In this document: piece after piece, positions 1-5,216 of the stretch
How the letters are laid out: every line of letters starts with the position of its first letter
Position numbering within the stretch: position 1 is the stretch's first letter
Assembly: GCA_023621975.1 (NCBI GenBank)
Contig: JAMOAC010000387.1
Coordinates: forward strand, 1-5,216
Direction: 5' to 3'
Length of the DNA: 5,216 nucleotides
Source of the DNA: Bacillota bacterium
GTDB taxonomy: Bacteria > Bacillota_A > Clostridia > Acetivibrionales > DUMB01
The notes under the pieces: model-generated
The model's input: the letters and a program-made list of their open reading frames with translations, nothing else
Databases searched by the model: none
Told to the model about the DNA's origin: nothing
Translations under genes and position numbers: made by a program

Positions 1-740
1 CCGGCCTTTTTTCAAGATTTTTAATCAACTACGAAATATGCCTGGCTTACCTGGTAGCTGATTCGATTACCGCAGATACGGAACTTAAAACGGCCAGGTG
101 TCCTTTTTCAATATTTAAAAGGGTTAAATACAGGGATAACCCTGAACTGCTGGATAAGATGGCCAATATTAACTATATACTTGCATATCACAAGGTGAAA
201 GATGATATTGATGATGATAACAACCCTGTTGCTAAAATCGTCGAGTTTTTGATGAGAAAAAAATATTTAAGCATCAAGGAAGAAAACAACCATGCGGTGC
301 AGGCTGTAACTGAAGGATTAAGAAAAATAAGGGAAGTGGAATCTGCCCAGGGGAAAATAAGTGTGCGTGATTCGGCAATAGCTTTCGGACAGCTGCTTGA
401 AGAAACAATGACCGGTTGCCTGGTTGACCCGGCAGATGATAAAGTTTTTGCCAAGCTGTGCAAATACCTTGGAATGTGGATTTATATTGTTGATGCGTGC
501 GTGGATTTGAAAAAAGACATAAGGAACAAAAAATACAACCCACTTAAGGCAGGATATCCCGATGCTGATGTTGAAGATATAATTGAAAACAGAAGGGATG
601 AAATAACTGATTTTTTAATGAGCTGTAAACAATCAATGCTGCAATTGCTTGAACTGCTTTCCTGCAGCAGGAACAAAACGCTCATTCATGATTTGTTTGA
701 GCACTTGTTGCCACAGGATGTTGCTGATATGTTAAAGTAG
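1..740 (+). CDS. DUF5685-like helical protein, 5'-truncated by window edge
   Basis: The reading frame is open from base 3 (245 visible residues), so the gene begins upstream; the first ATG in the window, at 159, is internal (residue 53 of the fragment) and has no ribosome binding site. The fragment starts GLFSRFLINYE, followed by an ARCPFS block, an Asp-rich KVKDDIDDD (residues 64-72) and YIVDACVDLKKD followed by KYNPL (161-181). This order of blocks matches my recollection of DUF5685, a clostridial family of unknown function of somewhat under 300 residues; the missing N-terminus would carry that family's conserved cysteines. No membrane segment is visible and the protein looks all-helical and cytosolic. 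The two Asp-rich motifs resemble those of squalene/phytoene synthases (see findings), but no activity can be claimed. It lies 14 bases before the J-like gene, a neighbour I recall for this family. Family assignment fairly likely; function unknown. Confidence 0.8.
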   Translation, partial: GLFSRFLINYEICLAYLVADSITADTELKTARCPFSIFKRVKYRDNPELLDKMANINYILAYHKVKDDIDDDNNPVAKIVEFLMRKKYLSIKEENNHAVQAVTEGLRKIREVESAQGKISVRDSAIAFGQLLEETMTGCLVDPADDKVFAKLCKYLGMWIYIVDACVDLKKDIRNKKYNPLKAGYPDADVEDIIENRRDEITDFLMSCKQSMLQLLELLSCSRNKTLIHDLFEHLLPQDVADMLK

Positions 741-754
741 GCCGGGAGGTTACA

Positions 755-1462
755 ATGGATATTTATCAGATTCTACGCGTTTCAAAAAACGCAGATAAAG
801 CCGAGTTGCAAGCAAAATATTTGAGGTTGCTTGATGTATATCAAATGATGGCAACATTTGCTGAAGAACAGGAAGTTGCAGATATTGCCAGGCTAAAACT
901 GGAACAACTGATTTCTGCAGGCAAGGAGTGCGGCCTTTACTCTGAATATCCAGAATCGTTTACAACCGCTACTCCCCAGGCTGAAATCAGTTCCATTAAA
1001 ATTGCCCTGAACAGCAGCAGGGCGGATGCTGATAAATTGAGAAACAGTAATATTTTAAGAAGGATCGATGCTCTTCCCGAAAGTGCCGAAAAGTATTATC
1101 TCAAGGCCATTGCAAACTTAAGAATCGACAGCAGCCTTCAGGGATGCAAGAGTGCGGTTGACGAGTTGCATAAGGCTATAGAAATGGATCCTGCAAATGA
1201 AGCTTATATTGGATTGCTGGATGCAATAAGCGAGCAGATGCAAGAATATGAACAACAGCAGAGGGAGAAAGCTGAAAAAGAGGAAAGAGAGCGCCGGGAG
1301 CAGGAAAAAAAGAGTCAAAGGGCACTTGCTGCCGCTAAACGGAGACATTTTTTAGGTACAGCCGGTTCATGCATTTCCGGCATTGTAGGGATTGGTTTTT
1401 ATGTTTTTATGCTTTGTTGTTGCTGTATTTTTTGTTATAAATACTGTTGCGGTTGTGAATGA
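755..1462 (+). CDS. Membrane-anchored J-like (DnaJ-type) protein without HPD, Cys-rich tail
   Basis: A 235-residue protein. Residues 2-58 look like a J-domain: MDIYQILRVSKNADKAELQ fits helix I and the start of helix II of DnaJ proteins, but the HPD tripeptide that stimulates Hsp70 ATPase is replaced by YQM-type residues near 29-31. Residues 108-150 form a TPR-like helical pair (KAIEMDPANEAY). Residues 157-195 are a highly charged Glu/Lys/Arg/Gln helix, probably coiled coil. A single hydrophobic segment at about 199-220 follows AAKRRH, so the N-terminal bulk should be cytosolic. The last 15 residues, CCCCIFCYKYCCGCE, hold eight cysteines. There is no signal peptide. The start is fixed by GGGAGGT at 744-750, four bases before the ATG. 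I recall clostridial J-domain proteins next to DUF5685 that also end in cysteine-rich tails, which supports the pairing. Likely a membrane scaffold or regulatory J-like protein rather than a working Hsp70 co-chaperone; partner unknown. Confidence 0.85.
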   Translation: MDIYQILRVSKNADKAELQAKYLRLLDVYQMMATFAEEQEVADIARLKLEQLISAGKECGLYSEYPESFTTATPQAEISSIKIALNSSRADADKLRNSNILRRIDALPESAEKYYLKAIANLRIDSSLQGCKSAVDELHKAIEMDPANEAYIGLLDAISEQMQEYEQQQREKAEKEERERREQEKKSQRALAAAKRRHFLGTAGSCISGIVGIGFYVFMLCCCCIFCYKYCCGCE

Positions 1463-1466
1463 GGTG
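1461..1466 (+). promoter_or_regulatory. Ribosome binding site deciding the start of gene 3
   Basis: GAGGTG lies four bases before the ATG at 1471. The earlier in-frame ATG at 1459, which overlaps the stop of the J-like gene as ATGA, has no purine-rich motif before it (ATACTGTTGCGGTTGTGA). I therefore prefer 1471; use of 1459 through translational coupling would add only MRCG. Confidence 0.6.
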
Positions 1467-1470
1467 CGGT

Positions 1471-2508
1471 ATGAAATATAAAAGAACGTTGTATCTTCTT
1501 TCTTTGCTTTATTCAACAGCAGAAGGAAATAAAAAGGGAAAAATAGGGGAGCTGTTCAAACAGGCGATTAGCTCTGCGGATGAATATCAGCATCTGAAGA
1601 AGCTCCTGCAATCTGTTACCTTCCTGGGATATGATGGCGCTTTCATGCACAGGGAGAGTGAGCAGGCGCTTCAAAAAGCAATTGCGGACATTAACAATCC
1701 CACAGATAACATCAGACATATTGCTTTATTGGTTCAGCAGATAGAAAACGAGCTTGAGAAGGCAGAGTCCCTGCTTTCTTCTCCATATTTTTTTGACGAT
1801 GAGTTTATTGCTGCAAGTTCGGAATCTGTTGACCGGTATAACCGTTTTTACAGAAATTTAGCCAACTACATCTGTTACTATTTGATTTCGCAGTTTGGAG
1901 TAAAGGCAATAAAAAATCTTACATTTAATCACAAGGCTGCCTTCCGGGATGTAGTCAGATTGGTTAATCAGCAGTATGGAAATGCACTTCTCATGAGCTA
2001 TCAGGTTAAGAAGCCGTTAACCTGGAAAATCACCAGGGCCTCTTTTGATGGAAATAATTTAATTGCATATGAAGGATATATTCTTGAGTATTCGGAGACA
2101 CCGCTCAGTTCCATTTTGAAACGTGTACAGGCCAGCGAATACCATCGCATTTCGCCCTATGTTTTTGCTGCTGCTTCTCCTGAAGCGCAGTCTCCCTTTA
2201 TGGGAACAGGCAACATCGTCGGAATAGACGCAGGCAACGGGCTTTCCCTGCTTGATTCGGAAATCGTGACAACATTACCTGTTTCGGCTTTTACTGAAAG
2301 TTTTGAACCCAATGACCTGCTGGGAGCAATTAAACGAGCTCTCAATACGGATTGCTACTGTATTTCTCCCGAGGACCTTGTAGCAGCATTAAACCGGCAG
2401 AAACTGTCGGACACGGTAGCAAGGCGCCGCCGTGAAAGCAAATGTATTTTCTGTGGTGAGCCGACCTCCGCTCGTGTGGCATGCAAGGAGCATTTATCAA
2501 CAAGCTAG
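1471..2508 (+). CDS. Unrecognised soluble protein with C-terminal CxxC...CxxH zinc motif
   Basis: 345 residues from the preferred ATG (349 if the ATG at 1459 is used). I do not recognise the family. Residues 1-150 are predicted mainly helical, with an amphipathic region (80-105) containing VQQIENELEKAESLL. Residues about 180-270 are richer in beta-type and loop sequence (WKITRASFDGNNLIAYEGY, and GTGNIVGIDAGNGLSLLDSE). The C-terminus carries C325-x2-C328, then C338-x2-H341, spaced like a small treble-clef or zinc ribbon, preceded by a basic ARRRRESK stretch. No signal peptide or membrane segment is evident, so it is probably cytosolic. It sits between the J-like membrane protein and the radical-SAM gene with gaps of 8 and 15 bases, implying co-expression and a shared task. 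The zinc motif could serve protein or nucleic-acid contact. Coding status is secure; function is unknown. Confidence 0.85.
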   Translation: MKYKRTLYLLSLLYSTAEGNKKGKIGELFKQAISSADEYQHLKKLLQSVTFLGYDGAFMHRESEQALQKAIADINNPTDNIRHIALLVQQIENELEKAESLLSSPYFFDDEFIAASSESVDRYNRFYRNLANYICYYLISQFGVKAIKNLTFNHKAAFRDVVRLVNQQYGNALLMSYQVKKPLTWKITRASFDGNNLIAYEGYILEYSETPLSSILKRVQASEYHRISPYVFAAASPEAQSPFMGTGNIVGIDAGNGLSLLDSEIVTTLPVSAFTESFEPNDLLGAIKRALNTDCYCISPEDLVAALNRQKLSDTVARRRRESKCIFCGEPTSARVACKEHLSTS

Positions 2509-2523
2509 GCAGAAGGCGTAATA

Positions 2524-3075
2524 ATGTTTGTAAAGCGCGTGTGTTACCCGGTAAAGGTTTTAGGACCGGGAAACAGGATTGGTATCTGGCTGGCAGGGTG
2601 CAACAGGAAGTGTCCCGGCTGCATGAGTCCGGAACTCCAGACAACGGATGGTTGCAAGGATTGCTCATTAAGTGAGGTTCAGGAATTGTTAAAAAGGATA
2701 TCGGAATCCAATAAAATTGACGGCATTACCATATCCGGCGGGGAACCCTTTTTGCAGGCCGAGGAACTGCACGGGCTGGTTCAGTACATCAGGGAAAGGA
2801 TTTCTGATGATATCATAATTTATACCGGCTATCAGCTCAGGGAACTGAAAGAAATGAGATCTCCCCACGTAGAAGGCATTCTCTCCTCTGTTTCGGTCCT
2901 TATCGACGGCGAATATGTTGAAGGATTGAATGACGGTATCGGCCTGAGGGGCTCGAGCAACCAGCAAATACATATTTTCCGGAACCATGAAAAATACGCC
3001 GGTTTGTTGAATGAAGAAAGAAAACTGCAAACATTCAGGTATAACGGCCAGATATTAGTGGTGGGCATACGATAG
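2524..3075 (+). CDS. NrdG-like radical-SAM activase, 4Fe-4S
   Basis: A 183-residue cytosolic protein. It has the radical-SAM cluster motif C26-x3-C30-x2-C33 within WLAGCNRKCPGCMSPELQ, whose three cysteines bind a [4Fe-4S] cluster, and the SAM-contacting SGGEP at 71-75 in ITISGGEPFLQ. Later come VLIDGEYVEGL (125-135) and RGSSNQ (142-147), which I associate with short activases related to the anaerobic ribonucleotide reductase activator NrdG. Length is in the range of that group, slightly longer than NrdG. Family chemistry is reductive SAM cleavage to a 5'-deoxyadenosyl radical, classically used to make a glycyl radical in a partner enzyme. No NrdD or other glycyl-radical enzyme is in the window, and an extra C44-x2-C47 pair follows the cluster loop, so I do not give the symbol nrdG. 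The start has AGAAGG at 2511-2516, seven bases upstream. The stop codon overlaps the ribosome binding site of the kinase gene. Family call strong; substrate unknown. Confidence 0.92.
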   Translation: MFVKRVCYPVKVLGPGNRIGIWLAGCNRKCPGCMSPELQTTDGCKDCSLSEVQELLKRISESNKIDGITISGGEPFLQAEELHGLVQYIRERISDDIIIYTGYQLRELKEMRSPHVEGILSSVSVLIDGEYVEGLNDGIGLRGSSNQQIHIFRNHEKYAGLLNEERKLQTFRYNGQILVVGIR

Positions 3076-3085
3076 GGGGATTAAA

Positions 3086-4696
3086 ATGGGTTTGGATAAT
3101 ATTGCTGAAACTGTACTTAATGCCAATATTGCTGAAACCAGGCTCGATTCAGCAGGCCCCGGTGAAACGGTGCTTGATCGTTCCACTGGCGATAGTGCCA
3201 GTGAAAGGATAGTTTTGAATCCCGGGCAGACAATAGCCGGGGATTTTGTCATCATCAACCAGATAAGCGGAGGCGTCCAGGCTTCCGTATACATTGCAAG
3301 GCGCGAGGCAAAACAATATGCCGTTAAAATATACAACCGCGGCTATAAACCTGCTGAAGACTTTATAAAGGATCTCAGGGGGCATAACTGCCCTTATGTG
3401 GCAAACCTCATTGATTACGGCTATGAGGATGATACATATTACGAGATATACGATTACTACAGTAACGGAACCCTTGAAGAAAAAGGAAAATGCTCGTTAT
3501 CTTTCATAAAGGAAGTTGTTGTTCCAAGTATTAACGAGGGCCTCCATTTTCTCCATACATTTAACGGAAAAGGAATTGTGCATGGAGATATAAAACCGGG
3601 CAATATTTTCATTTCAAATGATGAAACCCGTGTTATCATTGGCGATTTTGGCATAAGCTCCTATCTTGATGAAAAAGGGCGCCTGATAGATGAAATCAGG
3701 GGTACTCCTGAATACGCACCAAGAACCGTTTCATTTTTTGGCAAGACGACAAAAACGCCCGCGTATGATTACGGCTCTTTAGGGCTTGTGCTTATCAAGC
3801 TTGCAACGGGGCATTCACTGTTTGAGGGCCTTGATACGGCAACCATTGCCCAAATGTGGGAAGATGGCATCGAGGTGCCTGAAAGCATTGACAGCAGACT
3901 GAGAAGGCTCATATCGGGATTGCTTGAGAAAGATGAGCAAAAAAGGTTTGGTTATGAAGAAGTAAAAAAATGGTGCGAAGGCGAATTTGTGCGAATTATT
4001 GACTACAGAATTTATACCGGGGAAGACTTTGAAGAAGAGAGCACGGAGCCGGATCCTCTTATCTTTGGGATATTTGATGACAGGATAGTTACAGTGTCAT
4101 CCTTGAAGGAGCTGGCTGCAGCGATTTCAGAAAACTGGAATCATGCAAAAAAACAGTTAAAGAAAAGAACCTTCTATGAATTTATTGCACAGTTTGATAA
4201 AGACATGGAAAAAGATATACGTGAATACAGCAAGCTTGCAGATGAAGACCAGGCTGTGTTCTATACACTGTACAGGATCAGAAAAAATCCCAACCTGATT
4301 TACAAGGGTGTAAATTATGGTGGAGCAAAGGAATTTATTAACAGCCTGAATTCAGAAATCACACCTGATATGCGAGCTATAATCAGCAACGGTCTCTTTG
4401 AGTTTTTTCTTAAAATTAACGGATACGAACCGGCACTTATTGACCAGGTACACAGGATAATCCAGTTGGACAATAACAACCCGGACTTTGTCCCGAGGGT
4501 GCTGTATTACCTTTTCAACCGGGAAAAGGAGTATGAGATTAACGGTAAAGTCATTACCACAATTGATGAATTGATAGAAGAAATTGTAAACATGGAGCTT
4601 TCTGAAATAGAAGAGCTGACTGAAGATCCTCGTTTGCTGGCATGGCTTTACAGTGTTGGATTTAAAGATGATGTTCTCAAGTTTTTCAGGCTATAG
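3086..4696 (+). CDS. Ser/Thr protein kinase with N-terminal ETxLD motifs and C-terminal repeats
   Basis: A 536-residue soluble kinase. Residues 6-31 hold three ETxL(D/N) motifs (T9, T18, T28). The kinase domain spans about 52-300: glycine-rich loop ISGGVQASVY (60-69), ATP-anchoring lysine K81 in YAVKIY, likely helix-C glutamate E91, catalytic loop HGDIKPGN (166-173) with base D168 and metal ligand N173, DFG at 187-189, GTPEYAPR (206-213) in place of the usual APE ending, D228 in the YDYGSLG helix, and R287. All core catalytic residues are present, so it should be active. HGD instead of HRD makes it a non-RD kinase, which usually does not depend on activation-loop phosphorylation. Residues 325-536 form about three diverged repeats. 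No membrane segment, PASTA or other sensor domain is visible, unlike PrkC/PknB. AGGGGGA at 3074-3080 lies five bases before the ATG. Substrates are unknown; co-operonic proteins or a downstream FHA protein are the natural candidates. Confidence 0.93.
   Translation: MGLDNIAETVLNANIAETRLDSAGPGETVLDRSTGDSASERIVLNPGQTIAGDFVIINQISGGVQASVYIARREAKQYAVKIYNRGYKPAEDFIKDLRGHNCPYVANLIDYGYEDDTYYEIYDYYSNGTLEEKGKCSLSFIKEVVVPSINEGLHFLHTFNGKGIVHGDIKPGNIFISNDETRVIIGDFGISSYLDEKGRLIDEIRGTPEYAPRTVSFFGKTTKTPAYDYGSLGLVLIKLATGHSLFEGLDTATIAQMWEDGIEVPESIDSRLRRLISGLLEKDEQKRFGYEEVKKWCEGEFVRIIDYRIYTGEDFEEESTEPDPLIFGIFDDRIVTVSSLKELAAAISENWNHAKKQLKKRTFYEFIAQFDKDMEKDIREYSKLADEDQAVFYTLYRIRKNPNLIYKGVNYGGAKEFINSLNSEITPDMRAIISNGLFEFFLKINGYEPALIDQVHRIIQLDNNNPDFVPRVLYYLFNREKEYEINGKVITTIDELIEEIVNMELSEIEELTEDPRLLAWLYSVGFKDDVLKFFRL
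3098..3138 (+). repeat. 14-base direct repeat encoding the first two ETxL motifs
   Basis: AATATTGCTGAAAC occurs at 3098-3111 and again at 3125-3138, 27 bases (nine codons) apart and in the same reading frame, giving NIAET twice. The third copy of the peptide motif (GETVLD, residues 26-31) is not conserved at DNA level. This suggests a recent in-frame duplication of a short peptide module at the kinase N-terminus. Confidence 0.85.
4058..4693 (+). repeat. Three diverged ~75-80 residue repeats in the kinase C-terminus
   Basis: By eye, three blocks align within kinase residues 325-536: about 325-400, 401-480 and 481-536, the last truncated. Each opens with a short hairpin-like stretch and an EL/EF helix (IVTVSSLKELAAAI; VNYGGAKEFINSL; KVITTIDELIEEI). 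A second helix follows, ending in an aromatic or hydrophobic pair (FYEFIAQF; LFEFFLKING; LLAWLYSVGF). The first two blocks then share a longer helical stretch leading to YTLYRIRKNP and YYLFNREKEY. Sequence identity is low, so this is a structural pattern call. Such repeats would suit protein-protein docking. Confidence 0.55.
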
Positions 4697-4710
4697 ACAG
4701 GGGGAATAAT

Positions 4711-5216
4711 ATGAGCAGCGAACTGTATGTACGCTGGGAGATAAGAAACCTTGAAAACCTGCACAGGCAATTGAAGATTCAACTTGAAAAAGAACGGCAG
4801 CGCCAGGCAGAATTGTTAAGTGAAATCCTTGAAGATATCAGTAATATCACAAACCGGATAAATGCTGCAAAGAGCTATGCCGGCAGGACCAACTCCGCCT
4901 CTTGCGTCAAAACTGAAAAAATCAGCAATGTAAGCGACCATGAAACGGGCGAAATAGTCGTATCCGGTATTTCCGAAGATGTGGAAAATGTTCGGGTTGA
5001 GTCTGGAAGTTATGGTAAAAGAAACCTGGCTGTCATTGATTGGTCGGATCAACTTGATAATTTTGAAGCAGAAACTTCCGACAAGGTCAGGAAACATGCT
5101 TACGCCCGGAAAATCAGCGCACAGCTTGCCACCGCTGTATTGGATTCGGATGAAGATATCCGCGCACATAATGATTTTGTGACTTATCTAAACGGCTTGC
5201 TTGAAGATGAAGGACT
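4711..5216 (+). CDS. Unrecognised protein with N-terminal coiled coil, 3'-truncated by window edge
   Basis: The frame is open from the ATG at 4711 to the end of the window (168 codons plus two bases). AGGGGGA at 4699-4705 lies five bases before the ATG, and the kinase gene ends 14 bases upstream, so it is in the same operon. Residues 10-52 form a long amphipathic helix rich in Leu, Glu, Gln and Arg (LHRQLKIQLEKERQRQAELL), a probable coiled coil and thus an oligomerisation or partner-binding segment. A polar, Ser/Glu/Val-rich linker covers about 55-105. A second helical block begins near 108 (VIDWSDQLDNFEAETSDKV), continues with RKHAYARKISAQL (128-140) and runs to the window edge with an acidic DSDEDIRAHNDF stretch. 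No signal peptide or membrane segment is seen. I do not recognise the family; further domains may lie beyond the edge. Its position after the kinase makes it a candidate kinase substrate or adaptor, which is inference only. Confidence 0.8.
   Translation, partial: MSSELYVRWEIRNLENLHRQLKIQLEKERQRQAELLSEILEDISNITNRINAAKSYAGRTNSASCVKTEKISNVSDHETGEIVVSGISEDVENVRVESGSYGKRNLAVIDWSDQLDNFEAETSDKVRKHAYARKISAQLATAVLDSDEDIRAHNDFVTYLNGLLEDEG

Noticed and set aside
159..740. ATG at 159 as the true start of the first gene
   Set aside because: The same frame is open back to base 3, the upstream residues fit the same family, and there is no ribosome binding site before 159; it is an internal methionine.
1459..1470. 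Earlier ATG overlapping the J-like gene stop (ATGA) as the start of gene 3
   Set aside because: Coupled starts of this kind exist, but the GAGGTG motif sits at proper distance only for the ATG at 1471; kept as an alternative, not as the call.
2342..2668. Minus-strand frame of 108 codons spanning the junction of genes 3 and 4
   Set aside because: It is antisense to the clear zinc motif and radical-SAM cluster codons and has no recognisable product.
2481..2675. Plus-strand 64-codon frame overlapping the start of the radical-SAM gene
   Set aside because: It is out of frame with the conserved CxxxCxxC protein and merely reads the same DNA in another frame.
2524..3075. Naming the radical-SAM gene nrdG or pflA
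   Set aside because: Neither NrdD nor pyruvate formate-lyase is nearby, and the operon context is a signalling cluster; only the broader family is supported.
3184..3203. Inverted repeat CACTGGC / GCCAGTG with a six-base loop
   Set aside because: It lies inside the kinase coding sequence, is only 7 bp and is not followed by a T-run, so it is not a terminator; it may be chance or a minor mRNA hairpin.
4816..5169. Minus-strand frame of 117 codons
   Set aside because: It lies antisense to the open coding frame that starts at 4711 with a strong ribosome binding site; its translation shows no recognisable domain, so it is a shadow.

Overview
The window is one strand-uniform stretch of a bacterial chromosome, very probably from a Firmicute of the class Clostridia. 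The reasons are AT-leaning sequence with a moderate GC content, strong GGAGG/AGGGGG-type ribosome binding sites before almost every gene, heavy AGG/AGA use for arginine, and a first gene that looks like the clostridial family DUF5685. No species can be named from this sequence.

Layout: six genes, all on the + strand, separated by 8 to 15 bases, so almost certainly one operon that extends beyond both edges. In order they are: (1) a DUF5685-like helical protein whose start lies upstream of the window (open from base 3 to 740); (2) a membrane-anchored protein with an N-terminal J-like domain that has lost the HPD signature and a C-terminal tail with eight cysteines (755-1462); (3) an unrecognised soluble protein ending in a CxxC...CxxH zinc-binding motif (1471-2508); (4) a short radical-SAM activase of the NrdG-like type (2524-3075); (5) a soluble Ser/Thr protein kinase with three ETxL(D/N) motifs at its N-terminus and three diverged tandem repeats behind the kinase domain (3086-4696); (6) the first 168 codons of an unrecognised protein that starts with a coiled coil (4711 to the end of the window). 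The whole window is coding; no intergenic gap exceeds 15 bases, and I see no RNA gene, CRISPR array, mobile element, promoter or terminator.

Working together (inference): the kinase is the only clear signalling enzyme, and its N-terminal TxxD/N triplet looks like a phospho-docking tail for an FHA-domain partner not in the window. The J-like membrane protein may be a scaffold rather than an active Hsp70 co-chaperone. The NrdG-like enzyme has no glycyl-radical enzyme beside it, so its target is unknown. Cysteine-rich or metal-binding features recur in genes 2, 3 and 4. The set reads as a multi-component, kinase-centred signalling or stress/conflict system of unknown output. The best way to define it would be to see the genes downstream of base 5216 and upstream of base 1.
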